A stretch of DNA of 41,156 bases from RGIG2041 sp045578865 (GCA_045578865.1 JAZNLB010000002.1:1-41156), one strand, 5' to 3'; positions 17,541 to 27,800 are shown, counted from the stretch's first letter. Translations and numbers: made by a program. The notes: a model not told the origin generated them from the letters alone.

Positions 17541-17818
17541 AAAAAACGCCCTCGTCTCTTTTGGTTTTGAAAGAGACGAAAGCGCAACTTTGACTGTTTT
17601 TGCTTCCGCGGTACCACTCTTCTTCATCCTTCGGATGCCCTTTAGATGCCAACACATCTTGACTCTGTAACGGGAGTTCCCGTCTGCCCCTACTAAAACT
17701 TCACGGCAGCCGCTCCGCGGTGAGTTCTGCAAAACTTTCCCAATGCCTCGCACCAACCGGCATCTCTCTCCCGGCGAAAGATTTTTGCCTACTATTCCGC
17801 ATCACAGCGTTTCATAAT
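17541..17818 (-). promoter_or_regulatory. T-box leader, leucine specifier (CUC)
   Basis: On the minus strand the hallmark antiterminator sequence AGAGTGGTACCGCGGAAGC is present (about 17601-17619). Stem I contains AGTAGGC on the 5' side and GAACTCACCGCGGAGC on the 3' side, so the triplet after GAA, CTC, reads as a leucine specifier. The terminator stem pairs CGTCTCTTT with AAAGAGACG (within 17553-17578), extended by G-U pairs, then six T (17541-17546). Uncharged tRNA-Leu would switch on the LeuA-like/ligase operon. This fills the 370-bp gap between genes. Confidence 0.93.
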
Positions 17819-17824
17819 GAAATA

Positions 17825-17853
17825 AATATAGCACAACACGCCCAATTTGTCAA
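17825..17853 (-). promoter_or_regulatory. Promoter of the T-box operon
   Basis: On the minus strand TTGACA (17848-17853), 17 bp and TATATT (17825-17830). It begins only 11 bp past the stop of the CPBP protease gene. Confidence 0.8.
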
Positions 17854-17863
17854 GTTTTTTTAT

Positions 17864-18541
17864 TTACAAAATTCCAAACAGGATAAATCCGACCGTATTG
17901 ATAGCAAAATTTGCAAACATATGCATCAACCACGACGGATACACCGAGCCGCATGTCTCGTTCAAAGAATTAAAAATCAAACCACCGACAAACAAGCCCG
18001 CCAAAGCCAAAACAAAAACTGCAGGCGAAAACCATCCGAGCATCATTGCCACATGATACACGGCAAACAGCCCTGCACTAAACACATAGGCAACGCACCT
18101 TTCACCAATGTTTAATAGTCCTAAAAACACAAAGGCACGGAAAAAGAATTCCTCCAAAAACGAATTGATAAAAGAGATATATAACGCAACATAGACAAAA
18201 TTTTCCTTGTTCACGCCGATGCCCTCGGTCAGACTTTTTGTAATGTTTGAAAAATCGAATACGCCCCTAAGCAAAAAATATCCGCCCAGAATTACAGCAT
18301 AAACCGCAACCCCAAGTATCAAAGCAAAAGTCAAACCTTTTTTCTCTATGCGAAACATCTCTGCGAGTCGCAAAGTTTTATCCGACCACGCATATAAAAC
18401 GGGTGCCAACAAAAACAACACCAATTTGATTACGGATTTTATAAAATAGTGCGGCTGCCACACACAGTCCACCAGCGCCATGCATCCGCAACACACAAGC
18501 GCTGCCGCACAAATCAGCAGCATTTTTCTTTTCTCCGTCAC
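17864..18541 (-). CDS. CPBP family intramembrane glutamic endopeptidase
   Basis: A membrane protein of 225 residues with six to eight hydrophobic segments and the CAAX/Abi (CPBP, Rce1-like) protease motifs: EEFFFR (E130, E131, R135), the His of AVYHVAM (H163) and HMFAN (H207, N211). Such bacterial proteases are linked to peptide maturation, immunity or signalling; the substrate is unknown. In-frame starts at 18586 (GTG) and 18568 (ATG) exist, but the GTG at 18541 has a perfect GGGAGG at 8-nt spacing. Same strand as the T-box operon but with an independent promoter between them. Confidence 0.85.
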   Translation of the reverse strand: MTEKRKMLLICAAALVCCGCMALVDCVWQPHYFIKSVIKLVLFLLAPVLYAWSDKTLRLAEMFRIEKKGLTFALILGVAVYAVILGGYFLLRGVFDFSNITKSLTEGIGVNKENFVYVALYISFINSFLEEFFFRAFVFLGLLNIGERCVAYVFSAGLFAVYHVAMMLGWFSPAVFVLALAGLFVGGLIFNSLNETCGSVYPSWLMHMFANFAINTVGFILFGIL

Positions 18542-18695
18542 ACCATCCGCCTCCCATTTTCTGTCCATATTATTTTGCAATCTCACGCCGCTCTTCCGAC
18601 TTCAAATCCACCACTTTTGCAATAAAAACCATCCATGAGCATTTTCAATCAGAGATAAAATGCCTTTAAAGTTTCGTGCCCCGTTTTGTTTATAT

Positions 18696-21371
18696 TTACC
18701 TTTCCAGCAATCCATATTTAACTTTAATTCTTTCCAGTTTGTCTATCATAGGTTCGGATATAAACCAAAGGAAAAATGCAGTTCCAAGTGCATGAATTAA
18801 GTCAAATGGTATTCCCACAATATATGCAGAGATTATCATTGCTTTTGTTGGATTTGCCTGATACATAATTACGGATGCAGGGTTCATAATTCCGCCGTAT
18901 ATCACAAGTGTTGCAAGAAATCCGAAGATGCAAAGTGATGCTTTTGTCCTGCGAAGAAATCCTTTTTTGAAAAGTATGCCTGCAACAAAACCTATAATAC
19001 CAAAGGCAAACATCTGCCACGGTGTCCACGGTCCTTGTCCTAAGAAAAAATTTGAAACAAATCCGGTAACTGCACCTACTAAAAATCCAGTTTCTCCACC
19101 GAAGCACACCCCTGCAATAATTACAAGTGCAACAACCGGCTTAAACTGCGGAAGCATAAAGAAAGCCGCTCTGCCTGCTACTGCAATACCGCAAAGCACG
19201 CTGATTACAATAAGTTCTCTTGCTTTTGGCTTTCCCCATTCAAATACCATACAAAACGGTATCATTGTTTCAAGGATAATAAGTAAGCTAATAAAATAAT
19301 ACTTTCTGTCACCCAAGAAGAAAATGCCGACATAGATTGTAAGCGGTATTAAGAGCAGGATCAACCATGTTGCGATAAGGGTTCTTTTTGTAAGTTTTCT
19401 GTCGGACTTTGGGACTTGTATTACCTCTATTCCAATCTCCCGTTGGGGAAAGAAGCAGAAAAAGCAGGCAAACAATGCCATGATCATAGCTATCGCATAA
19501 ACACCGAGTCCCGCAAAACTTGTTACATGGATATTTAATAGGTTTATATCGGTTTTAAAAGGCAACAACATCAATACGAAAAGCAAAGCAAATATGCTAC
19601 CGCTTATAATTCTTGCAAAAGTCAGCTTCTTCACTTTTTCTTTTTTGGGTTCTAATTCTTCCTGATGCTTATGGATTTTAATGTGCCGTGTTTGTCTTTC
19701 TCTTTTTTCCACCTTTCCACCCAAGGCAAGAATAATATCTTCTGCTAAAACCGCATCAGGAAGCCTTGTTCTTGCCATACGATTTGCAAAGGTGGTATAG
19801 AAGTTCTTACCCTTAAAAAACGCTCTTGGTGTATCAACCGATGTTATACTGCCGTCAAACAAAAGAGCGCATCTGTCAGCGTATTCCGCACAAAATTCTA
19901 TGTCGTGAGATACCATAAGAATTGTAACACCGTTTGCTTTTAAGTGCATTAAAATATCCGCAAATTCTTCTTTGAAATGTGCATCCATTCCTTTTGTCGG
20001 CTCGTCAAGAAGCAAAATTTGCGGCTCCATCAAAAGTATTTTTGCAAGCGCAGCTCTTTGTTGCTCACCGCCTGACAAATCATAAGGATGTGCGTCTAAA
20101 AGATTTTCAATTCTGCAAAGTGCAGCTATATTTTGCAGCTTTTGTTCTTTTTCTTCCTTTGTGAGCTTCTTATCGGAAAGTATTTCCATTAAATCAAGAT
20201 AAACTGTCTTCTTAACAAATACACTCTGCGGATTTTGAGGAAGTACACCGAGCAGTCCGTCATACAAGCTCTTAATTTTAGAAATACTTTGCCCTTTGAT
20301 CAGGACCTCGCCTCTATAAGGAGTGTTTAGTCCTGATATAAGCGAAAGTGCCGTTGTCTTTCCGGTTCCGTTACCGCCAACAAGACAAACCAATTCACTC
20401 TTATGTACACTTAAATTAAATTTTTTTACTACATCGGGGAGTTCCTTTGCATACCTGAAATATGCATCTTTAATTTCAATTACAGTATCGGTATTACTCT
20501 GCGCCTTATCTTTCGGAATCATCTGTGTATTCAAAGCATTTTCCTTTGAATATTCTTCAAGCCATGTTCTTCCATCACGAACTGTAAGCGGGCAAGGCAA
20601 ATCATTTGCTACTTCGCCGTGAACTCGCATGGGCGTCGGAAGCGCTTTATACATATCATGGTTTTGTGATTTTAGAATCTTGCCAACCTCATTTGGAACT
20701 TCATCTGCAATGATTTTGCCTTCATCCATTACGATAACCCTGTCTGCCATCGGGAAAGCATCTTCCAAACGATGCTCGGTGAGAATAACGGTTGTTCCAA
20801 GCTCACGGTTAATTTTTTCAAGTGTTTTTAGAAATTCTCCTGCAGCGATTGGATCAAGCTGACTTGTAGGCTCATCAAGAATTAGCACATCAGGCTGCAT
20901 AGCCATAACGGATGCAAGATTTAATAATTGCTTCTGACCACCCGAAAGCTCTGTTACTTTCTTATAAAACCAATTCTGAATACCAAAGAAGGATGCCATT
21001 TCGGATACTCTCGTTCTTATCTCGGTTTGTTTATATCCAAGGCTTTCGAGTCCAAATGCAAGCTCGTGCCACACCTTGTCTGTCACAATCTGATTGTCGG
21101 GGCTTTGCATTACAAAACCAATACCCGATGCTTGCTGCCTGATATCATAGCTTGCAAGAGGTTTGCCGTTGAAGAGAATATTTCCGCTTATCTCTCCGAA
21201 TGGCGCAAGTGTTGATTTCAAAAGTCTCAAAAGTGTAGTTTTGCCGCATCCCGATTTACCGCAAAGCAAAACAAATTCACCTTGATTTACTGTGAAGTTT
21301 ATATCTTCAAGTGCTTTTTCTCTTCTGTTCGGATACCTAAAACTCAAATTTTTGACCTTAAAGCTTTCCAT
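18696..21371 (-). CDS. ECF importer: two fused EcfA ATPases plus membrane/S component
   Basis: A single 891-residue chain. Two ABC ATPase domains follow each other: first with Walker A GKSGCGKTT (38-46), Q-loop QSPDNQ, LSGGQKQ and LILDEPTSQLD; second with GGNGTGKTT (332-340), LSGGEQQR and LLLDEPTKGMD. After a charged linker (about 565-585) come eight or more membrane segments, the last six resembling an ECF substrate-binding S component. ECF modules normally have separate A, A' and S proteins. The start is the ATG at 21371 behind GGAGGTG, overlapping the ecfT end by 28 nt. The riboswitch and neighbours point to cobalamin as substrate. Confidence 0.9.
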   Translation of the reverse strand: MESFKVKNLSFRYPNRREKALEDINFTVNQGEFVLLCGKSGCGKTTLLRLLKSTLAPFGEISGNILFNGKPLASYDIRQQASGIGFVMQSPDNQIVTDKVWHELAFGLESLGYKQTEIRTRVSEMASFFGIQNWFYKKVTELSGGQKQLLNLASVMAMQPDVLILDEPTSQLDPIAAGEFLKTLEKINRELGTTVILTEHRLEDAFPMADRVIVMDEGKIIADEVPNEVGKILKSQNHDMYKALPTPMRVHGEVANDLPCPLTVRDGRTWLEEYSKENALNTQMIPKDKAQSNTDTVIEIKDAYFRYAKELPDVVKKFNLSVHKSELVCLVGGNGTGKTTALSLISGLNTPYRGEVLIKGQSISKIKSLYDGLLGVLPQNPQSVFVKKTVYLDLMEILSDKKLTKEEKEQKLQNIAALCRIENLLDAHPYDLSGGEQQRAALAKILLMEPQILLLDEPTKGMDAHFKEEFADILMHLKANGVTILMVSHDIEFCAEYADRCALLFDGSITSVDTPRAFFKGKNFYTTFANRMARTRLPDAVLAEDIILALGGKVEKRERQTRHIKIHKHQEELEPKKEKVKKLTFARIISGSIFALLFVLMLLPFKTDINLLNIHVTSFAGLGVYAIAMIMALFACFFCFFPQREIGIEVIQVPKSDRKLTKRTLIATWLILLLIPLTIYVGIFFLGDRKYYFISLLIILETMIPFCMVFEWGKPKARELIVISVLCGIAVAGRAAFFMLPQFKPVVALVIIAGVCFGGETGFLVGAVTGFVSNFFLGQGPWTPWQMFAFGIIGFVAGILFKKGFLRRTKASLCIFGFLATLVIYGGIMNPASVIMYQANPTKAMIISAYIVGIPFDLIHALGTAFFLWFISEPMIDKLERIKVKYGLLER

Positions 21372-22231
21372 TTTCTCACCTCCCACAGTTCAAGAATTAT
21401 AGGATATATACAAAGCAGTAAATACGCCACAAATACGCTTATGCCAAACACAGAAACATCCGCCATTTTTAGAGATGGGAAGAAATCAAAATACATGCCT
21501 CCCATCAGATTACCTACAAGAGTGTATATTCCCAAAAGCAAAATGCAGATGAGTGCTTTTTTATCTCTCTTATCAAATGTGAATATAGAAAACGCCGTTC
21601 TTCCGGGAATACCATAGCCACGGGTTTTCATACTGTCTGCCGTTTCAATGGCATTTTCGAGCGACCAAGTTGTCATAATGGATAAAATATTAAGTCCATT
21701 CTTTGCACGCTTTATAATACTGCCATTACTCACATCACGCCCCATACACCTTTGAGCATTCGCTACGACTTTAAGCTGCGAAGAAAACTTTGGAACAAAC
21801 CGAAGTGTCATAGAGATGATTAAGGACATTGCCGGAATCATTTTCCCAAACAGATAGATAAACTTGTCACTTGTCATAATCTCATTATAGCAACTAAAAT
21901 GACAGATAACACTCACGATCATTATAGCCGCACAAAGTCCGTAAATGATTGATTCCAATGTCAACGGATTTCCGCTTGGCAGATACTGTAATATCGTAAC
22001 GCCTTCGTGATTGAAGGCAGGGTTTATAAGTGCCATCATTAAAATCATCGGTAGCATATATATTAAGCTGTTCTTAACCTGCTTTTTACCTTTCAGCATC
22101 ACAGAATATGTAAATCCACTCACAAGTGAAATACACAAGGCTATCGGATGCATAAAAAAGCAACTAAACCCAATTACAAATACAAAGTATGTGAAATTCA
22201 CAATCGGGTGATATGTTTTAAATTCGCTCAT
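21344..22231 (-). CDS. ECF transporter transmembrane component EcfT
   Basis: A 295-residue integral membrane protein of the EcfT/CbiQ family, which couples the two ATPases to the S component. It has about six hydrophobic segments. The cytoplasmic coupling helix carries SMKTRGYG, matching the Ala-Arg-Gly type signature of EcfT. The ATG at 22231 lies one base after the stop of the adenosyltransferase fossil and has AAGGA at long spacing; a GTG at 22264 would add eleven residues. It overlaps the ATPase/S gene by 28 nt, giving tight co-translation. Confidence 0.88.
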   Translation of the reverse strand: MSEFKTYHPIVNFTYFVFVIGFSCFFMHPIALCISLVSGFTYSVMLKGKKQVKNSLIYMLPMILMMALINPAFNHEGVTILQYLPSGNPLTLESIIYGLCAAIMIVSVICHFSCYNEIMTSDKFIYLFGKMIPAMSLIISMTLRFVPKFSSQLKVVANAQRCMGRDVSNGSIIKRAKNGLNILSIMTTWSLENAIETADSMKTRGYGIPGRTAFSIFTFDKRDKKALICILLLGIYTLVGNLMGGMYFDFFPSLKMADVSVFGISVFVAYLLLCIYPIILELWEVRKWKALRSKI

Positions 22232-22232
22232 T

Positions 22233-22307
22233 TTAAAATTCAATTCCTTCTCTTGGTGAAACACCTTTAGTATATGGATGACTTATCTCCTTGATTTCAG
22301 AGATAGT
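22233..22307 (-). pseudogene. Fossil of corrinoid adenosyltransferase C-terminus (cobO/btuR)
   Basis: On the minus strand 24 codons without a start read TISEIKEISHPYTKG then VSPREGIEF and a stop, one base before ecfT. This matches the conserved tail of ATP:corrinoid adenosyltransferases (EMKxVKHPFxxGxKAxxGIEF, from memory). The rest of the gene is absent; upstream is the end of the DUF4430 gene. The likeliest history is a deletion that removed cobO but kept its tail, which now supplies the ribosome site for ecfT. Confidence 0.7.
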
Positions 22308-22322
22308 ACATAATCTCCTGAT

Positions 22323-23165
22323 TTATTTTCCATTCCTTGCTGAATAATGTCCGCCCACATCATTTCCCAAATCGCAGGTGTATACCCATTCTACCTTATC
22401 ACCTGCTTTAAGCTGATAACGGGAGCATCCGTAATTCGGGAACCAATCATTGACCTTATACATCCAACCTGAAAGCTCACCGCAGTCGAACTCATAAAGG
22501 TTTGCGATACCCTCAATATATGCGCTGTTATATATGGGTGTATTTTCAAACTCTAAATGTATCTTGTTGCGTTTCATTTCTCGCATAAGCAGATTGAATA
22601 CACTTTCTCCCTCGTAGAAGGTAACGCTCTTTTCCGCAAAGACAACTCCATCTTTCGGAACAATATCGACCTTTCCACTATCAAGCCAACCGATGTTTTT
22701 TAAAATTGTATCACATCTGACAGATAATGTGCAAGTAAACTTTCTTTCTGTGATTACCGCGTTTTCAGGTTCAATGGGTACGGGTTTGCCCTCAAAAACG
22801 GGTTCGTTGCCGTTTTTATCTTGTCCAATAACCTCGTTTTTCACCATGCCTTGTTCTTTAAAATATTCTTCGTTACTTGTCTTAATTTCGACAGAAGATG
22901 TTGTTTCTTCGGTAGAGCTTTGCGTGCTTTCAGCAATTTTTTCTGCCATAGCAATTTTCTCCGCCGGAGTCATGGGTGTTCCGTCTTGCTTTAGTGGTTT
23001 GCTTTCTTTTGTGGCAGGCGCATCATTTTGAACGATAATAGCATCTTCCTTAGGCTGCGGGGGCCATCCACGAAGTCCCGGCGTATCACCGCCATACCAA
23101 AAGACAAAAGCGAATACGATTGCGATAACAATACCTGCTATGATTTTGTTTTTATGTTTTCTCAT
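22323..23165 (-). CDS. Membrane-anchored DUF4430 (transcobalamin C-terminal-like) protein
   Basis: A 280-residue protein with one N-terminal membrane helix (about 8-25), a long Thr/Ser/Glu-rich linker (40-140), and a C-terminal DUF4430 domain (about 150-270) with the family motifs SGWMYKVNDWFPNYGCSRY and LKAGDKVEWVYT. DUF4430 (PF14478) is related to the beta domain of animal intrinsic factor and transcobalamin, which closes over bound cobalamin. Placed on the outer membrane face next to EcfT and the S component, it may hand B12 to the importer. AAGGAGGAATTCG precedes the ATG. Confidence 0.85.
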   Translation of the reverse strand: MRKHKNKIIAGIVIAIVFAFVFWYGGDTPGLRGWPPQPKEDAIIVQNDAPATKESKPLKQDGTPMTPAEKIAMAEKIAESTQSSTEETTSSVEIKTSNEEYFKEQGMVKNEVIGQDKNGNEPVFEGKPVPIEPENAVITERKFTCTLSVRCDTILKNIGWLDSGKVDIVPKDGVVFAEKSVTFYEGESVFNLLMREMKRNKIHLEFENTPIYNSAYIEGIANLYEFDCGELSGWMYKVNDWFPNYGCSRYQLKAGDKVEWVYTCDLGNDVGGHYSARNGK

Positions 23166-23176
23166 CGAATTCCTCC

Positions 23177-24784
23177 TTATGTGAGCTTTGCGAGGGAGAG
23201 CATATTGTAAAGCATAGATGCTATTTCTGCTCTTGTAACTGCTTCTTTAGGCTTTATATCCATAGCACTGTCATCAAGGATTTTTTCATTATAGCAAAAA
23301 GCAAGTGAGCCTTGTGACCAATCCGACGCTTGAACATAATCAAAAAACTGTGCAAGAACATCACGAACTGCCAGGGTGTCCATTTCGGTATCCATTCCGC
23401 AAAGCTTTGCGGCTCTTGTAACCATGACTGCCGCTTCTTCACGGGTGATCGTTCCGTTGGGATTAAATTCATTTTCAGATACACCTTTTATAATTCCGTA
23501 AGCGTATGCAGTACCCACATAGTTATAAAACCAATCGTTTTGGGTTACATCTTTGAAAATTGCACTATTCTTTTTTGGAAGTCCAAGACCTCTTGCAATG
23601 ATTGTTGCAAATTCTGCTCTTGTCATAGTGCTGTTCGGCTCAAAACTTTTTTCAGACTTGCCGTTTATAATTCCTCTTGATGCAAGTTCTTCAATGGCTA
23701 TTTTGTCTTTATGACCGACAATATCCGCAAAGGTTTTATCGGGACTTAAGATATTCATTTTCTTCACATCTGTATTCTTTCCTGCAAGTCCTATCTTCTC
23801 TGAGCTGACATTAAGCTTTTTGGCATCTCTCATATCATAAAGTGTGTTTTTGCCTTCGCTTGCACGCTTTAATGCAATAAGAGCATAAAAGCATTGTTCT
23901 GTTGCCATTAAGTTTGTAGAATCTCCATGAATATGCTTAAAGCCTTTTCTGTTATCGTAGAATGAAAAAAGATTATCAAGCACAGACTTTCCGTTTTTCA
24001 CAAAGCGTTCATCATCAATCGAAATACCAAGTTCGCAAAGGGCAACAAGCACCTGAACACTACTCTCGGAGGTTTCAACTTCATAACTTGAAAATCCGCC
24101 GTTTTCTTTCTGCATATTGGATAAACAATTAAGTGCCTTTTCGGTTGCAGATTTAACCTTGTCATTGCCCTGATATTTTGAAAGTGCCTGAAGTGCCATT
24201 CCTGTAACATCAGGAACAGCCACATTGCCCGATAATGCCCAGCCACCGTCTGCCTTTTGATTGTCGAGAATATAATTTACATACATTTCTCTTGTTGCCT
24301 GTGTTTTTGCAGTTTGATTTACTGGCATTTCATAATTACCGCTGTCAAGAGCTATAAGTGCGAAAATAGCACCATTTACACCTTGCCATATAGTTTTTTC
24401 ATAATCACCAAGCGGTGTTAAAAGATTGTAGCCTGCAATATCTTTGGGGTTTTTGCCGATAGATGTGAGCGCGACTGTCACTCTTGAATATTCGCTGTAT
24501 TTCTTACTATGAAGCACGCCGCCACAGTCTTTCACATATTTTGTAACCGTCTGATAGTAATTCTCAAAGTATGCATCGGGAATATCCATATTACTTCGTG
24601 CAAGGCCTAAAACCGCCCATTCACCGCCAATGGAACCTACAATCGGTTCTTTTACAGTTTCATATAGGTAATTTCCAACGCGTTCTAAAGTAACATTTAC
24701 TTTATCCGTATCAAAAGCAAAAACCTCTGATGAAAGGCTGAAGAGAATTGTGAAGCTCAAAAGTATTGATATAAATTTCTTCAT
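23177..24784 (-). CDS. SLH-anchored alpha/alpha toroid protein (intrinsic-factor N-domain-like)
   Basis: A 535-residue exported protein: signal peptide (1-23, cleavage after VFA), an alpha/alpha toroid of prenyltransferase/squalene-oxidase-type repeats (about 30-325, with QKADGGWAL and QKENGGFSS turns and DVTGMALQAL), then three SLH domains (about 345-535, with TRAEFATIIAR, TREEAAVMVTR, TRAEIASMLYN). It is probably held on the cell wall by SLH binding. A terpene cyclase is unlikely, as no DxDD motif is seen and it is secreted. Animal intrinsic factor's cobalamin-binding barrel has this fold. RBS AAAAGGAG; 11 nt from the next gene. Confidence 0.85.
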   Translation of the reverse strand: MKKFISILLSFTILFSLSSEVFAFDTDKVNVTLERVGNYLYETVKEPIVGSIGGEWAVLGLARSNMDIPDAYFENYYQTVTKYVKDCGGVLHSKKYSEYSRVTVALTSIGKNPKDIAGYNLLTPLGDYEKTIWQGVNGAIFALIALDSGNYEMPVNQTAKTQATREMYVNYILDNQKADGGWALSGNVAVPDVTGMALQALSKYQGNDKVKSATEKALNCLSNMQKENGGFSSYEVETSESSVQVLVALCELGISIDDERFVKNGKSVLDNLFSFYDNRKGFKHIHGDSTNLMATEQCFYALIALKRASEGKNTLYDMRDAKKLNVSSEKIGLAGKNTDVKKMNILSPDKTFADIVGHKDKIAIEELASRGIINGKSEKSFEPNSTMTRAEFATIIARGLGLPKKNSAIFKDVTQNDWFYNYVGTAYAYGIIKGVSENEFNPNGTITREEAAVMVTRAAKLCGMDTEMDTLAVRDVLAQFFDYVQASDWSQGSLAFCYNEKILDDSAMDIKPKEAVTRAEIASMLYNMLSLAKLT

Positions 24785-24811
24785 TTTAATGCTCCTTTTA
24801 AAACGGCCAAA

Positions 24812-24845
24812 AGCGAGCAGTCAGTTTTCAAGCTGACTGTTCGCT
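24812..24845 (-). other. Intercistronic hairpin in the cobalamin operon
   Basis: AGCGAGCAGTCAG (24812-24824) and CTGACTGTTCGCT (24833-24845) form a 13-bp stem with one mismatch. On the minus strand a T-rich stretch (TTTTGGCCGTTTT) follows. It may reduce read-through or protect the upstream mRNA, lowering expression of the genes after the 1418-residue protein. Confidence 0.55.
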
Positions 24846-24860
24846 GATTGCCGTAAGTTG

Positions 24861-27800
24861 CTATTTTGTGAGCGTTTCACAAAAGCGCGTAAGAATTGCC
24901 GCAACCTGAGCACGGGTTGCCGTAGCTTTCGGTGAAAGCGTGGTTTCACTTGTACCATTTACAAGCCCTGTTTTGTTTGCCCAAGAAAGTGCATCTATTG
25001 CCCAATCACTTACATCATTTACATCCGTAAAGTTTGCAACATTTGAAGCATCTGTAACATCAAATCCTTGAATCTTTGCATAGCGATAGATAATAAGTGC
25101 CATTTGTTCACGGGATATATCGTTATCGGGTGCAAATTCGGCACTGTTGATACCGCTAACAATACCCTTTGACGCCGCCCATGCAACCGCATCAGAATAC
25201 CACTGACCTTCGGAAACATCTGCGAAGCTATGGATATTTTCAGCACTTTCAGGCTTTGCCATTCTGTAAAGAACCGTTACGAGCATAGCTCTTGACATCT
25301 TGCTTTCAGGCTCAAAGCCGTTACCCGTACCCTGCATAAGATTGTTTTCATATACATACTTCACGCAATTATAATGCCAATCGTCTTTTTTAACATCAGC
25401 AAATGTGGTTTCTGTGAAAGCAGGTTTTTCTATAGATTCGTTGTCTTCCTTTTTAGTTTCTTCCTCCGGTGAAGTTCCTCTTCCGTCAAAGGAACCTATT
25501 ATGCCGGGAACAGTCGTCCAGTCATCGGTAAAGAACCAAACAATTTTATCCCCATCATCAATACTGCATTCTGTCAGTCCCGCATTCGGCAAGGCATCAT
25601 TGACTTTATACATCCAACCGGAGTTTTTACCATCGTCAAACTCAGATAATGTGCGCCCGCCTTTTGTCATGGATTTAACATATCCGCTTTCAGCGCCCAC
25701 CTGTGTTATTTCACTGTTTTCAAGTGCTTTTATAAGGGCATGATACACGGTAGCACCGGTACCGGATATGGTAACAGCTTTGTTATTGAGCCAATAACCT
25801 GTATCAGACTTTATGGTTAAGGTGACGCTAATGTTGTCCCCACTTGGATCTAACGGCGTTGTAACACTGCCTTTACCTGTAGCACGACCCGGAGTCAGGC
25901 TGTTACCACTAAAGTCATAGACATTGTAGGCTGCAGCGTTTTTAATGACTTGATATGCTGCAATAAGAGCAGGAAAGCCCTGTTGTGTTGCATAATCGCT
26001 TGCTTCGGTATCGCCTGCATTAAGCTTAAAACCGCTCTTGTTCTCCAATGCAAACTCTAAAAGTCTATCCACAACACTGTTGTCGTTCTTGATGAAACGG
26101 ATATCGGTGTCAGGGTTGATGCCCATCGCACATAGTCCCATAATAACACAGGCAGAATTGTTGGCGTTCTCACCCCACATTCCGCCAAAACCACCGTTAC
26201 TGAGCTGAACTTCACTAAGGTAAAGAATCGCTTTATCAATCGCACTCTTAACATCCGCATTTTCGTCATAGTAGTCAGCCAGAGCCAAGATTGCAGTGCC
26301 CGTGGCATCTGCCTCTGCTGTTTCAAATGCGGTCCATCCACCGTTTTCAAGCTGTGTATCTAAAAGTGCAGCAACTAAATCTGCTTCCTGTGTTCCGATG
26401 CTGTAATTACCTTGCTGATAAGCAAGAAGAGTATAAGCAGCAGTCCAGATTGCAGCTGAGTGAGAAACACCGTTTAGTCTTGCAACCGCATCAACGGGTG
26501 TGTTGCTGTTGACGGGATACATCTCTTTGGGATTTATTCCAATACTGTGCATATCCAAAATTGCTTTGGAATAAGCGGTCTCATCCGGATTTTCGGTGGA
26601 AATATTGCCAAGTGAGGTGTTGATCATGTTCTGTTTTGCCGTATCCGTAAGTTTCAAACCCGAAGGACGCGCTTTTTCATAGGCAGCCATAGCCATAAAA
26701 GACTCCCAGTTGGTTGCAGCCGTTGTTTGTGCCGCAATACCGTCGAGTAAAGCTTCCAAAGATTCAGCGGTGTTTGCATTGCGAGAGCCGGGAACTGTAA
26801 CTTTTATCGATTTCTTAACACTTTCTACCCCTGCAATAGAAGTCTTCAAAGAAATTTCAGCATCGAGGCTAACCTCTGTATTATGCAGGGGTGCAGTAAC
26901 CTTACCTGTGCCGTTATTGAATGTAATTACACCAGTTGGTGTAATGCTCCATGTGATTTGATAGGGATAAGAAGCGGAATTATATGTATTGAAGGTAACT
27001 TTCTCCCCATCCATCTTGGCATTCTGTCTTAAATTAAGATTTGAAACAACTGTATTAGCATCTGTATTTTTATTTTTTATTTCATCAAATGTCAGTGCAT
27101 CCGCGATTCTTTGTAACTTGGCGCGTTCTGCTTCCAGTTCGGATTGTGTCCATGCCAAGACTGCGGCATCAAAGTTCTTAGATATACTTGTTTTTCCCTT
27201 GGCGAGCGTGAGCGTTATTGTTCCTAATGCATTTTCGCTAGCAACAGGGCGAGTCACTGTGGATTTGTCATATCCTTTATCGGGAATCGTGATTGGCAGA
27301 TTTGTACTCCATGTGGTAGTGTAGCCCTCATAAGATGGGAAATACAGGTTATCTTTGATGTTTGATAAATCTGCAACTACACCATTTTTATCTGTAATTT
27401 TAATATCGGATGCTGCGTTGTCTAAAATGGTCTGCATTTCTTCATGCGTTACAGCGGGAACTACTACATCAAAGGTAATCTGACGATCTGATTCTTCAGG
27501 CATAGGACCTGCACCGCACATAACGGAAGTTGTTTTATAAACAAGTGTTGCTGTCAGCGTAACAGTTACATCCGTTTCTCCTACATTTGGGCGGTTAATC
27601 TTAACCTCATACTTACCGCCGGAGGGGTGAGAGGAAGAACTGCTGGGATTTCCGGTGACTTTAATTACACTTTCGTTGTTAGAAGCCCAGGTGATATACA
27701 GTCCGGAGGTTTTGCCGCCGGGCAGTAAAAGTGTGGCCTTCACTGCATCTAATGAAGTGTTGCCATTAAGCACTTTCGAATCGTTCATATACCCCGTCAT

